Shown piece after piece: positions 1 through 13,440 of a DNA stretch of 64,000 nt; position 1 is the stretch's first letter; each line of letters begins with the position of its first letter. This DNA is from Sitta carolinensis (Eukaryota > Chordata > Aves > Passeriformes > Sittidae). The notes beneath the pieces are model-generated. The model was given only the letters and a program-made list of their open reading frames with translations. It was not told the origin of the DNA and searched no databases. The translations under genes were made by a program, and so were the position numbers. Location: the NCBI GenBank assembly GCA_032173965.1, contig CM063292.1, forward strand, positions 8,094,001 to 8,158,000. Reading direction: 5' to 3'.

Positions 1-118
1 GCAACAGTGGCAGGAACCCCTTCCCTGTGCCAGGGGCTCCCAGCCCCAGTGTCCAGCCTGGCCTGGGGCACTGCCAGGGATCCAGGGGCAGCCACAGGAC
101 CTGCCCACCCTCAGCTCT
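1..118 (-). mobile_element. CR1 LINE 3' fragment, cut by the window edge
   Basis: The string ctgtgccaggggctcccagccccagtg and the following cagcctggcctggggcactgccagggatccagg match the CR1 at 26370-26440 almost base for base. The CR1 sense strand is therefore minus. The element's 3' tail lies left of the window. Confidence 0.85.
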
Positions 119-129
119 GCCTAATCTCT

Positions 130-330
130 GATCTAATCCACCCCTTCCACCCATCCATCTATGCCCTTAATGAAGATATTAAATAACACTGGCCCCACTC
201 TGGCCCTGAGGAACTTGTCACTAATAACAGCTTGTGCAGTTCACTTTCCACGAAGCAAATCAGATTTGGGGTCCTGTTCCCTCAGCCCTGAATCTGAAGG
301 TCATTGGTATTAAATACACTGGCCAGGCAC
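130..330. mobile_element. Possible old CR1/L3-like fragment
   Basis: The order aatgaagatattaaataacactggcccc followed by ccctgaggaac resembles the ancient amniote CR1/L3 3' region, in which a 'gatgttaaacagcactgg ... ccctgaggaac' pattern recurs. It is heavily diverged and the borders are uncertain. Confidence 0.4.
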
Positions 331-379
331 CTTCTTTTCAGAGAGCTGTTATTATTTCTCTGTGCACAATACCCGAGAA

Positions 380-440
380 ATAATAATAGGAAATATAATA
401 ATAGGAAATATAATAATAGGAAATATAATAATAGGAAATG
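380..440. repeat. 15-bp tandem repeat, four units
   Basis: The unit aataataggaaatat is repeated four times with almost no divergence, ending in ggaaatgc. It is a simple minisatellite. The period is a multiple of three, so it creates a repetitive open frame that is not a gene. Confidence 0.95.
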
Positions 441-3059
441 CTATATATCCCTGCCACCTGAGCATTCCCAGACTCAGGGTAATCAGGACAGAAATGAGTC
501 CACACCACCACACAGGCCCAGGGTGGCCAAATCAGTTGAGTAAAAGTCTTTTAGCAAGTCTGGCCTTACACACTTGGGCTGCATGTTACCCCCCTTGGAC
601 ACAGAGAACAATACAAACTCCAGATGCAATCGGCCCCACTGTGCCCTTTCCAAAGTCACTGCAACTCCACAGTGCCAATAACTTTTGAGATGGCTTTTAA
701 TTAAAGCAAATGAACAATGAGATTAAAATGTAAATTACGAAAAAAACACCATTCAAATAATTCCATGTTGGTTAAACTTATTTTTTTCTATGTGGTCGCC
801 AAAAGCACACAGGTAATTTAGTATTTCAAACTGATTTTGCAAATAGATTAGCTGTTAATGTAAAATTGTTAAGCAAATCATTTCAGGAGAAAACCATTTT
901 GGGATACAGTCACAGGAAGAGGTCGCATATGCAAAACTAGGCTTTGCCCAATTGATTTCCAATTATAAAATCAGAGGCTCTAGAGTTTGTGGTTAATAGT
1001 CCTTCTCTTTAGCCTGAAAAAACAAACTTGCAGCTTGTGCTCCCAACAAATCCTCATCCAGTGCTCCTGCACTGAGAACTGAGAGTGTGCCCTGGCACAG
1101 AGCAGCACGAGGGGATCCATCACAAAATCACAAAGCCTCACTGAGGGCCAGCCACGAATCAGGCCTACAATGCCTCACTGATGACCAGCTGTGAGGTGGC
1201 AAATTGCTTCTCAGAATAAAGCCACAATAATGTCTGCCTGGGGGGAAAAAGAAGACACAGGCAGATTCTACATGGGCTGAATAAATTTAAATGCCCATAT
1301 TGTGTAATTGCATAATGTTATGTTTTCCTTTGCAGAGGGATACTAGCTAAGAATTTCATATGTTCAATCCATTCATTCTTCAGCACCAAGTGTAGACTGC
1401 CAGAACATCTGAGCCTCTTGTCTCATTTAATCTTTCTATGGAACTGGACAATTCCCAGGATGGAAAAAACAAACAGTGCAGTTATACTTATTAAGTGTGC
1501 TCAAGATAAGGACATCTTTCTGAGTACATGCTGCACCTTCATCATGGATTAAAGCAGCATAAACGTGAGTATTCTTTGTCTACAGCAGAAACAAATCATG
1601 AAAATCTTTTATATATGATATGCAGGAGCATTTGATTCACAGGTCTGCCTGTCTGGTTCAAATTACAGCTTTATTCAGTGTACAAGCATCACATTTCAGA
1701 AACTAATGATTTTTCTTTTTCTGAGTTCATAATTTTCTAATGATGAAATACTAATTCATCCATACATTCATAAACATTGCAAATCTTTTTCTTGGGGAGT
1801 CTAATCCTGTGTTGTGCTGCATGATTACTCAAATAATAAATCACTACCCCTCATGATAAGAAGAATTGTGATCTATACAACTTGTCATCTCCATCACTGA
1901 TGTTTACAAATGAGTGCATTTACTGATTTAGCTGTTAGAAATTTCACCTTGTAATACTTACTAAAACTTACTCATCTTCATTATTTTTCTCTCTAAGACT
2001 GTAAAAGGAAAGCTCTTTATAAAGAGAAATATTTTCTGGATAAATCATTACTTTCAGATCTGAGCTTGATTTTCTGCTGCATTATTCCACTTGCACATCT
2101 ATGAGAATCAGCAGAGATGACATTTTTTGAAGAAGCAGGTTTTTCCTTGCTCTGCTCCTGCCCCTTTATCGCCCAGTCAAAGCGAGACAAAGTAACCTGG
2201 AAAAAAGTGCCACGAATCCAGTTCATATATCTGAGCAACAGGTTTTTAATCACATATTGATAGTAGACCAGCTTGCGAGCCAGCAGTCAAATTTTGTGGT
2301 GGCATCACCCACAGATGTTTCACAGAAAGTCAGACACAGGGAGTTGTCAACCCACTGTGAATCAATTTATTCATTCTCACCAACTCTTCAGCCAATTTCC
2401 TCCTTCAAGGTGCAAATTAGCAATACAGATGTATTCTCTGAAAAGATCTCCAGGTCCAGGTTTTTAAGAGCAAGTTTAGAGCAGCTGGCTCTCATCCAGT
2501 GTAGTATCAGTTTAACACTGGAGGAATTCTGCAGGGAGCCACATCCCCAACCTTGAAGCAACCTTTATAAACGTGTATTTTTGTCAGTTATTGTCTCTGC
2601 AGAGCTGTCTCCAGACTTCACAGACACAGTCCAGACCTGGTAAAAGGCTGTTGGATTTTCAGCCACTTCCACCACAAGTAGAGTAAAGCTCCAAGAATTT
2701 GCCAGTGTCTTAAAGTATGTTTAACACTGTTAATACTGGGGACCAGAATTTGGAGGAGAGCAACCATCCAGAACTACTGCACAAAGGAGTAGCTTTAGTA
2801 ATTTTAAGCTGCATAGAACAGTGAGATATCTTGTGCCAATTCAAGATGTATTCTGTCTGCAATGACCTCGAATGGAAGGAAAAAGGAAACTGGAAGCTCA
2901 GTCAATAAACTACCCAATAAAGTCATTAAAGGTCTGTGACGAGATGTGATGAGAAGCAACAAAGGATAAACAATGGTGTGCTACATCTATTGCACACAGT
3001 CTAAGCAGAGTGGAACTGTGTCCTTGTCATTTGTATTTACTGTGAGAACTTTCACCCAT

Positions 3060-3989
3060 CAACAGAGAAATAAAACACAATCCCAGGGTGGGCGAGGCTG
3101 GAGGGGCCAGGGCTGCCCCGGTGCCCCCTCCCTGCTCCAGCAGGGCCATCCCAGAGCACAGGGCACAGCAGTGTGTGCCTGTGGCTCTGCCATGGTCCAG
3201 CCAGGAGACTCCAGAGCCTCTGGGCACACTCTGCTCAGGGCTGGGCACTGCCCAGGGCAGCAGCTGTGCCTCCTGGGCACGGGCAGCTCCTGGGTGTCCT
3301 GTGCTGCAGTGCCAGCTGTGCCCAGCAGCATGGATTGTGTCAGCAGCTGCTCAAACTGGGGCTGGGCTGGGGCTGTGCTCATCCTCTGCTCAGGGGCAGC
3401 TGTGCCAAAGCAGCTGGGGCAGTTTTCTTTCTCTCTGCCAGCACCCATCCTCCCTGCAGGAGCTCTCTCTGCTCCTGGGCCACTGAGTGTCCCTGCAGGG
3501 CTGATAAACTGAGCCCAGCCCCTGGCAGAGGCTGCAGCCAGGCCAGGAGCCAAGCATTCCTGCCTGCAGCCCCTCTGCCCCTGGCCACACTGCCTCAGCC
3601 TTGCCACTGCATTCCCAGAGGGAGAGCAGGCCCAGCCACAGCTCCACTGGCCCTGCCCAGGCAATGTGCCCCTTGCTGCAGGATCCCTGCTCCAGCAGAG
3701 CCACAGCTGCCCCTGCAGGAGGCTGCAGCCCCTGGAATGGCTCTGCTGCCAACACCCTGACCCACAGGGGCAGGGGGGATTCGGACTCTGCCACTGGCCT
3801 TGCTGCTGCTATTGCTGCACTCTTACTGGAGTTCTCCTCATAAAGAACTGCTATTGCTATCCCCATAGCTGTGCCTGAGTGCACCTGAAATTCAGAATTA
3901 CAATAATTTGGAGGGAGGGGGTTTCCATTCTCCATTCCAAGGGAGGGTCCTGCCTTTCTCAGCAGACTCCTGTCCTTCAAACCAAGACA
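3060..3989 (-). mobile_element. Endogenous retrovirus LTR, passerine type
   Basis: Read on the minus strand from 3989, the block starts tgtcttggtttgaaggacag, an LTR opening I recognise from songbird genomes, then continues gagtctgctgagaaaggcagg. It is GC-rich over about 900 bp, unlike its flanks, and this gives overlapping open frames of no meaning. The 3' limit near 3000-3060 is not sharp and no target duplication was found. No gag, pol or env is adjacent, so it is a solo LTR or fragment. Confidence 0.7.
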
Positions 3990-4158
3990 CTGGGCTCAGG
4001 CCCTGCCGGTGGCTCTGAGGCCATGACTCCCTGGCACCCAGGGACACCAGGGACAGCCAGTGCCGAGTCCCCTCTCCCTGGAACTCTCTCCAGGCTGAGC
4101 AGCCCCAGCTCCCTCAGCCTTTCCTGGGCACGGAGATGCTCCAGTCAAAAGAAACAAT
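3990..4158 (-). mobile_element. CR1 LINE fragment
   Basis: The stretch tctccaggctgagcagcccc agctccctcagcctttcctgg with gagatgctccagtc is the complement of a standard CR1 3' region. It abuts the LTR at 3989 directly, so the LTR may have inserted at the edge of, or into, this CR1. Confidence 0.7.
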
Positions 4159-7100
4159 AACAGCCTGTCAGATTCTCTACTACCCCTAATATTTAAAGAT
4201 TTTTTTTCCCCCTCCTAACATTGCAGGGTGATATTAATAATGGTATAAATCAGTTTGACTGATAGAAAGTAGATTGAATTTACCTGCCTAATTATGCCTC
4301 ACTTTAGCTTAACTGTGAGCACTGTGGAGAACAGACAACTAACCCCAGTAGGCTGCTCTACTGTTCTGCCTTAGCACTTGCAACATTGGTTTCTCTTGAT
4401 AAAATATTTCAGAGGATCAAAGAAGACGACCATGTAGGTAAAAATCAGCAATGAAAATGTTTCATTCACAATATACTTGCTACCCTTTTTAATTTAGTTG
4501 AGACAGCTTGAAACAAAGGATTTCATTCCTGCTCAGAGATGCTGTAACATTTGTATTAATAGGCATTGTTCTTGTGTTTTTTAAACCCCAGAAAATTGAA
4601 TCTAAAATAATACTCCCCTGGTCCCTGAGAAATTATTTTGTAGGTGTCACAGTGGCACTGCTATCTCTTTTTTTTTTTTCATTTTCACCTCTTCTTCCAA
4701 TATGCAGATAATAACAATCCATGGCTACATAAATGTAAACACTAGAGAACCCATTTTAACCAGGACACATAAAACAAATAGACAGAGGTGTAGAGATGAA
4801 GCAGTGCCTCACAGATGTAGGGAGCCATACAAATACACAGTTTACATGTTTATTACTGCCAGTGCACTCTTGACTCACCCTTGCAAACAGCCTCAGGGTA
4901 GTGACTCCAGCAGAGTGAGCATCGGCTAAATCCAACAAAAGGAAGAAAAACAATACATACATTTTTCATTTTTCTTATGGCACAAGACTGAGAACTCTAC
5001 TCCGGGCAAGAATCCCTCAAGAGTATGAAGAATATGTGCTACAAATGGCTTTAGGGTGCTCATGAGTGACTGTTTCCTTTCCAGCTACAGAAAAGCTTAA
5101 AATGGATTCTTCTGTCTCTAGGGAAACTTTTAAAACCAAACCAAAATTTCAATCTTATTTTGCAGATAGAATTAATTTGTTGCTGTAAACCTAACTGCAG
5201 ATATTTCATTTAAGCCATATTTTTAGAACAAAGAAGTCAAAAAATCAGTTTTGAAAAGATAAGCTTTTATGGAAATTAATAGGGCAGGACCTGCAGCTGG
5301 CTGACGTATGGCTAATGTGGTATTCCCAGAGCTTTTAACACACTTTGCTGATAGTTTGCTCAAGGCATATGGTTTGAATGAGCTGGGCAGTGCACAGTGC
5401 AGCTGGCAGACTGGATATCCAAACCTGGCAATAAGACTCACAGTTATGTGGCACTAGGTATCAAATTTGCCTGAATTTTGTGTTATGAATTCTGCTATAT
5501 CCACGGGAATTTGAAGCTACTTCAGACTGTACCACAGTAGATGTCAATGCTTCAAATCTTGCAGCAATAGCTGCAGCTGACCCACGTGGTGAAGGAATAG
5601 TCTGAAAAGGGCAAAAGCTTTTTTGTAGAGCAAAAAAATTACCAAAAGCTTTCATTAAACAAACCCAGAATTTTCAAAATGGGTGAGCACCATTTTCTCT
5701 AGTGTACAGATTGGGAAACTGTGACAGGTGCTGTTCCAAATACACATTCATTTCAATCAAGCAAAGAATAGGAAATTTTTGGCAGCTTGTCCTGTTTTCA
5801 CCATTACCTCCCATAACCCAAGTCAATGGTTTCAGCCTCAGCTCTGACATTCAGGAAGATCTACGAAACTCTCCAACACTATCTGAATAAAATTTTTGTA
5901 TTAATTTAATAAATGAAGCATCATTTTTGGACTCTCAGCATAATAAACTCTCATTTGCACTGAGCAGATTCATAAATTCATGCTGTTAAAACTGTTTTCA
6001 TCAGAAATGGGCAAACCTCCTGTGGTGCCCATTCATATTCCAGTTCTGAACTGCAGGAGTGTGTTTGCCAGTCACAAGTGCTCAGTTATTATTGCAGAGT
6101 TTCCTTTATGGCAGCTTGAAAAGCCAATATAGATACTAAAAGTGACTCTCTCATCTCAGGGTACACACAACTGCATATTTCTGAGGATATATTCACATAT
6201 TTTCAGTGAAGTGCATCCCATTTTTATGCCACATGAACCCAGTGTGATGAATTAAGATGAATACTAAGAGGAACAGAGAAGCAGCAAGTTCCCTGCTCCA
6301 GACCTGCCTGGCTGTGTCAAAGTCTTGGTAATAAAAAGTCTGTTTATTGTAATGCAAATGTTCACTGAGCTCCAAGAGAATCCCAAGAACAAGCAAATAC
6401 AACAGCCCAGTCTCTGTTCAGCTCAAATATGAATCTCCTAAGTTTAGAAAGAAACTCATTTTCTGAAAGACCATTTGTGAGGCTGACCAGTATCTTAAAT
6501 GTCAATGAACAGCTGGACAATTTAAAACAAACAAACAAAACCAAAACAAAACAAAAAAAGAAGTAAAAATAAAGATTAATTCCTTTGAAATCTTGCTTTT
6601 TGCTATTCCCACAATTCTTTCTTCCCACTCCCTAATGATAATACTGAACGTGGATTCAGCACAGATATGCTGCACTTGGACAAACTGAAAGTAAATGGCA
6701 AAGGATTTTTTAAAAAATGTTTATCTCTCTCAAACTTCAGTTTCCTTATCAGCATAAAGCAATGCAGAGAAGGAAAAAAATAAGTATGAGGAGCAAAGGT
6801 TTCATTGTCTTGCAACAGAAGTGCTCCACTAAGTTCTTGAACGTTTTGAAGCTGACCCTGTGAGCAAGGAATTGAATGTGCAAAGGCCACTGTTTTACAG
6901 GACAAATGGACACAAAGCACAATAAAAATGTCAAATACATGGAAGGGAAGATTGTGGAAGCTCATTTCAGTAGCAGGGAGGCACGATGCAGCTGGGAAAG
7001 GTGCATGGTACTGTTTCTTGTTCAGCAAATAAGGCAGAACTTGTACAAGCTCACCCAGCAGCTCTTCAGAGAGAGGTCACCGCCGATGTTCTGACTCGAG

Positions 7101-10100
7101 CCAGGGAATTTGCCACCCCTCTGACTTCCCTGCTGTGTCTTTGCTCTGTCTGCACTCCAACAGGGGCCTTTTCATTATTTTAAATTTGTATTTTAAAAAC
7201 TGAACACATTTTCCAGCCCTAAGACTTGACAAAATGTGCAAATGCACATTCTCTTCTCTGCAAGGCCTGATTTACAGACTGGCTCAAAGCGTGTGTGAGC
7301 TTCCCAAGAAACACTGACTAATGTTAAGCCCAGCTATATATAAAATAGTCTGAGGTATAGTTCAAAGCATATTGAGAGGAAATAAGGGGTGTTAGAGGTC
7401 GTCTCACCTACAAAGAAGAAGTGCCATCAGAGGATGACAAAATTTGATTTCCTGAGCAACGCCCAGGTCATTTAGCTGGTGGGTCCAGGGGAGGTCAGCT
7501 CTCTAGCAGTAATCTGGACATTGGCAGATGGCCCCTGAGAGCCACAAAGACTTAGAAACACACCAGCAGCTTCAGCAACTCCACCTGAATTCTCTCTAGC
7601 TCTAAAAAAAATGAAATGCCTTTCTGCAGGCTGGAAAAGAGCTGCCAGCCATCACTCAGCACAAATGTGAGCCTTTCTCAGCACCGTGGTGTAAAACCAG
7701 CCACATCCTCCCACTGAGGGCCTGATGGACAGAGCTGCACAGCCAGCCTCCAGAGAAACAGGGAAAGTGCTGACAATGTCCTCACCCAGTATTTTAGCCC
7801 TGTAATTAGGCAGGTATATGAAATTCCTCTCCCCAGGGCAGAAAGCTGAACAGCAGCTCCCACCCTTCACAATTCCCTTCCCCAGGTACACCTTGCTCTT
7901 TACCCCTGCTCCTCAGTCTGCTCATGATGTTCAAGTTATTTTCTGCAAAGGTAAGAATTTTCAGAACAGAGCCACCTCAGACTGTCACTCCTTCACCCTT
8001 GGAAGAAGGAATAGTGGAGAAGGAATACTGGCCTGAGCTGTGAGCCTGACCCAGGAGAGTCAGCACGTGTGTTACTTGTGCTTTCTGCCTTCACTTAAAT
8101 TCCAGACAGAGACAGGTGACTTGAGCTGGTGCCATCAGCAAATAAACCCAAGAGATTATCAAAACTATCACCAAGTCACTTCATCTCCACTGCTGTTTTG
8201 ACTCAGGCTAAAAATATAACTTCTGTATTGAGGGCTTTTGTTCTTTCTTGGGTTTCTGGGTTTTTTTAATCATACTTGCACCAGGCTTAAAAAGCCAATT
8301 ACTGAATATCCCGTTTTTACCAATGTTTTCACAGTGAATTAAGGCAGTAATTAACAAAAAACTCACTAAGCATATTATCTTAGAATTCAAGTATTATAAC
8401 TGGAAGAACTCAGTGGATATTTTCAAGGTAATGCAAAATAGAAAAATCTTTACCCGAGCACATAAAAAACCAAATTCTGACCTCAATTATCAGACTTTGC
8501 ATAGAACAGCCATGGAATAAACCAGCTAACTGAAAATGGAATTTAAAATCATCCAAAAGCTGGTCTTGAAGAATGAGCATATTCACGCTGTAAAATTCTG
8601 AATTACCAACTGCTGCATTTAAATATGCAACTAAAGTCAAGCCAAACTTTTAAGCTAAAATAAGAAAAAAAAAAAAAAAATCTTCCCTGAGCCATGTAGA
8701 GTCTCCTTTAGCTTAAGCACAGTGAACATGGCAGCTATCTTGCTAGGTTATCCTCTACACTACAGAGTCCTGGTGAATTATTTACAGATGGGGACTCAAA
8801 TGCTCTCTCAGTATCATCTTTCCCTGGGTTCTGTACTCACCAGAGCCCTTGATACTGAAATGAGTTAGAATAGAAATGAGAATGTTCAATTCCACAACAA
8901 AAAATGGAGGCTGAAAGGTTTCATTGTAGGTCCAGCACAGATTAAAGTGTCTGCTCAGCCTGAAACCAGTCCTCAGCTTTGTATCTGCAGTCCCTTAGGG
9001 CTTCCTTGTCTCCCTTTCAGCATGATTTATGTCAGAAAGTTTGGAATAAATTAACTGTTCTGCTGGGTATTGCAACTGAGAGGAATCTAAAGACATGCTG
9101 ATTTCTTTCTTTATTTCCCTCCCCCTCACATTTATTTTGCTCAACACAGTAAGATAAAATCTGCAACAAGATGTGGTTTGGAGTTCTAAGTGGGCAAAAA
9201 TAGAACTATTTAGAAAGGCTGTAAACTCCTGCTATAAGCCAGTGTTTAAATAATGTATTAGACATATCTATATATACACAAAGACACAACACATGCACTT
9301 AGACTCATATATAGTGTGTGTGTATATATGTTCCCTTGCAGTTTTATATTAATCAAATTCAATATTCTGTAGTAGAAATACAGTACTAATAACTCAAAAT
9401 ACCACTTCTGTTCAAGTTGACTTGTACAAATGTATTTGAGTTCTAATTTTGTGCTGAAATTCTCCCTTTAATGCCTAGGTCTATTTGAAGGTTAGCTTTT
9501 GGTCCCATGGAGATAAAGGAAAATGTGCCAACATTTGAGAGATTTGATTACCTGTATAAAATTATGCTTGCTCATTTTTCCTTGGCAAGATCCTCTTGGG
9601 GAAAGTTATATTAAAGAGAGACTAGAAATAGTGTACATCCAAAGAAAATATTTTCCAATTATGCTTCACAAGATGCAGAAAGTATTACTTGTTATGGAGG
9701 ATTATGAATGAGATAATTACTGAGAGCCTAATGTACCTAAAGCTACAATAAAGGGCAGAGAAAATCATTAATAAGTGGTTATTGACTGTTCTTCCTGCTC
9801 TTTGTAATAAAAGGCCAGAACAGTAGCAAGGACAAACCTTTCCCCAGTTTGGCTGTGACAGGTTATACACAACAATACCTTTTCTACTCGCATGGCCCAT
9901 CATTAATTCCTATAAGTGAAACCATAGAAGCTTTGATTTAGTGCACAAAAACACTTCATGCCTCTCCAAACAGCCTTAACAAGAAATGTTTCATATGAAG
10001 AGTCAATTGAAAATACAGAGATTTAGGACTACACAGGATGAACGTTCCCTCTCTTAAATGATTTCATTGCATGCATTCCTAATGAGCAATCTGCACTTCC

Positions 10101-10509
10101 AAAAGAATCCAGACCAGTGTTCCGTTGGTAAGGCACAGAATGACAAAACACTTTTAAAGATTAAAGGATGTCTCATTACCCCTTTTTGATATTCTGATGA
10201 AATAAATGATAACCCAATTATTTCTGAGAAGCCCGGCAAAGAATGTTTGAGCTCCCCGTTCAGGATTTCAATACAGGTGTGATCAATAGGAGAGATTATA
10301 AAATAAAGGATTTCTGAGTGGCTGCAAATCTTTTCTTATTGCAAAGCAGAACATGGTGCCGCGTGCAAAATTACATTCAGTGAATTCTCTTTTTTTCCCT
10401 CTTTTAGCTCCCAATCCTGCTGCATTGAGGATGAAGGCACAGACACCAGAGAAAAGTTCAACAGCATTTCTAACAGAATGGGAAAGGTCAGGGACAGTAC
10501 AGGGGTCAA

Positions 10510-10852
10510 CCTGCGGGGACTTGCAGGGCCTGAAGGAAGCCCACAAGAAAGATGGAGAGAGGCTATTTACAGGAGCCAGGAGAGACAGGACAAGGGGGAA
10601 TGGCTTCAAACTGATGGATGTAGGCTTAGATTGCATATTAGGAAAGAATTTATTCCCTGGCAGGGTGGGCAGGGTGGGCAGCCCTGGCACAGGGTGCCCA
10701 GAGCAGCTGGGGCTGCCCCTGGATCCCTGGCAGTGCCCAAGGCCAGGCTGGGCACTGGGGCTGGGAGCCCCTGGCACAGGGCAGGGGCCCTGACAGGGAT
10801 GGGTGGGATGGGATGGGCTTTGAGATCCTTCCAACCCAACCATTCCATGAAA
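10510..10852 (+). mobile_element. CR1 LINE 3' end
   Basis: Sense-strand CR1: aatggcttcaaactgatgga, then ttccctggcagggtgggcag (with one extra 9-bp agggtgggc unit), the cluster of ggggctgcccctggatccct, and the terminal ccttccaacccaaccattcc. The long open frames crossing it on both strands come from its GC-rich composition. Confidence 0.9.
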
Positions 10853-11105
10853 CTTCACCCTGGCCTGATGTCCCAGTGTGGGCGGCAGGGCAGGGGATCC
10901 TGCCCCTGTGCCCGGCAGAGCCCCCCGGACACTGCCCCAGCCCGGGCCAGCCCAGCAGGGAGCTGGAGCTGCTGGCAGAGCCCAGGGGAGGCTCAGGATG
11001 AGCCCAGGGCTGGAGCAGCTCTGCTGGCAGGAGAGGCTGGCACAGCTGGCAGTGCTCACCTGGGCAGGAGAAGCTCTGGGGGCAGCTCAGGGTGGCCATT
11101 GTACC
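10853..11105 (+). mobile_element. Second CR1 segment lacking its 3' end
   Basis: From about 10900 the sequence (cagcccagcagggagctgga, then ctgctggcaggagaggctgg, then gagaagctctgggggcagct) is the complement of 26600-26780. That is the part of CR1 lying upstream of the tail. It has the same orientation as the preceding copy but stops at ggtggccatt without the 3' end. Confidence 0.85.
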
Positions 11106-12949
11106 TGACAAGAAAGCCACCCAAGCAAGTGCTGTGGTTTTCTTGTTCTCCTACACTTGCTAAATGCCAGAAAGACAACAGTTCCCCTAATGAAACCCCT
11201 GCCCTACTGGTTATTGTGGTCCCCCTTAACAAAATCCCTTCAATATTCCCTTACACACCAACCTGTTCATACATCACACACACACACCAGTTTTCATCTG
11301 GGTGTAGTCAGTGCTCTCTGTTTCACCTCCCTGGCTCCACCAGACCCCGCATAAACTGTATTTTAGACTTTACATTAAATACATTAGGATGGACTGGATG
11401 CCTAGTGAAACTGGAGGAGAGAGCCATATCTGCCTGGTTTAGAGTTGGAAGAGTGCCTCCTGCCTTATCCAGTTATTATACAAGAACTTAGGTGTATTCC
11501 TGAGTGAATAGATGTTGTCTCTGAGATAAATACTGCCTCAGCCATGCTATGGTTTTTGTCTCTCCATGACTCTAAAACACATGCATTTCATCCCCATGAA
11601 CCTACTGTCTCAGAGGCCACCTCCAGCCTGACAGAGCAGAGTTTTGCTTTCCTATCCATCAGTCTGTCTCCCATAGAGAATTGCCTGTTACAGGATTGTG
11701 CAGAATGCATTTGATTTAGATAGGGACATTTACTGGAAAAATTCCCTTTAAAAACCCAAATATTTGGTTTTGCATGCAGACTGCTCAGTTCCATGCAGTC
11801 CTTGGCTTATCAGAGATAGGCAGGAAGGAGCAGGTGGTCTTTTGGAAGGGCAGAATTTAGATCAATTGCAAAATAATTACATAATGGAATGATCAGTGTT
11901 GCTGCCTTCTACACAGACAGAGAAGCCTAATGTTCCCTGTCCATTTTCTTCCTTTATTTTTGAGCTACAATAACTCCACCGGGCCAGTATGTTCAACATA
12001 TTGAAGTATACATATATTTCCCATTATATCTCATTTCAATTATTAATAAATTACATATGGCAATTAGACAGCAGCAGCTTTGAGGCAGGAATTGTCTCCT
12101 GCTCAACAAAATGAATCAAAATTTTAGCCAAGGTTTCTTGATATAAATGGCAGCATTAACAGCTTCTTCACATTTACTGCTACTTGGTGCACCAGTCCTC
12201 ATTTGCTGTAGCTGAGGGTGCTTTGAGGATATGTACAACATTTCAAAAATTTGCCCAAAAAACTATTTTACACTGAGATTTCTTTAAAAAGCCCCATAGT
12301 TTGAATATAATTTGGTCTTACAGACCATGTACAATCCTGGTATATGATTTAAATGATTAAAATAATTTCCATTTGTTCATACAAAAACTCAATAAAAAGT
12401 CCTTGCACATTTAGAGCACCTGCTCTCAGTTTATGTGGGATAGCCAACAGCATAATCAAGACCCATTAATTAGCAGAAATAAATGAACAAGTTGGAAATA
12501 TTGTGTTGGCACCAAGTCTTGTTTCAGATGATTTTATGTGAAGAAAGAAGCACAAGCATTTTCCCTTTGCCTCTGGACATTGTATTTTCTTGTCAGCATG
12601 GCAAGACAACACCAGGAATTGCAAAGTGTGCCAGTGGTCTACATGAAATGTTTTAGACTGCATAATTAGAGAACAGGTGGCCCAAAAACCAGACAACTTA
12701 AAATAAAAAATAATAATAAAAAAAAAGGAAATAGAGTGAAAAGGGAATAACAAGATAGCAAGTATGTCAGTAATTCCATTTAGAAACCTTATTCTGTAAA
12801 AGCACCACAGATTTTTAATAAGCTCTCTGAGGTGAGCACTAGGAGATTCTGAGCCTTTCGCATCATTCTTTAATACACGGGTTCATGCTGCAACCAATTC
12901 TGCTGCCAATTATCCCAAACTAATTGAAAATACAGTGGGTTTGCCCATT

Positions 12950-13440
12950 CTCTTTCGACTCCTGAGTGCTCGGGTGGGTGTGCACCGTGCCCTAGCCGCC
13001 GGGGCTGCCCGGGCTCGATGGGAATACCGGGGGGCAGCAGGAGAGCGTTGGTCCAGCCCCTCTGCTCTCACCGTGCTGCACAGCTGGATGCCCTCCATCG
13101 CTTCTGCCGTGCCAAAATCCCCCTTTCCTCCCTGCCAGCTGGACCCCCAAGCTGCTCCCTCGGCCAGGGAAAGGAGAATTAGCTCGTGTGGTTCTGGATG
13201 GAGCCAGCGAAGGGCCCCGAGAGCTGCTCTGAAATCCCTTCTGCCGGCTGTGCCTGCAGCGCTGCTGCTCGCCTCCAGTGATGCTCTGCGAGCCGGCCGT
13301 TCATTCCAGCACATTCCCAGGCTGGAACGAAGCTCAGCTTTGCCTCTGCTCACCAGGAGCTGGGTGGGAAGCAGCTACTGAGCTCAGAGCCCCGAGCAAG
13401 GAGAGGCATGTCTTCTGCGGCTCCTAATGATTCCTGCGGT
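12950..13440. promoter_or_regulatory. GC/CpG-rich island in presumed intron 2
   Basis: About 490 bp stand out from AT-rich flanks, with CpGs in gccgccgg, cgatggg and gagccggccg. Open frames of about 147 codons run on both strands and match nothing recognised. A minus-strand donor-like CACG followed by GTGAGAG lies at 13071. It could be an alternative promoter, an enhancer or an unrecognised repeat. Confidence 0.3.

Noticed and set aside
380..440. CRISPR-like regular repeats
   Set aside because: Units are contiguous with no spacers, and this is a vertebrate genome; it is a simple minisatellite.
3059..3980. Several frames of about 130-200 codons on both strands
   Set aside because: All lie in the GC-rich LTR and lack any recognisable protein motif.
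10478..11491. Open frame of 337 codons on the plus strand
   Set aside because: It runs through two CR1 3' fragments, which are noncoding 3' sequence. Frames open on the other strand too.
12910..13381. Paired open frames of about 147 codons on opposite strands
   Set aside because: Opposed frames of equal length in a CpG-rich island point to composition, and neither peptide is recognisable.
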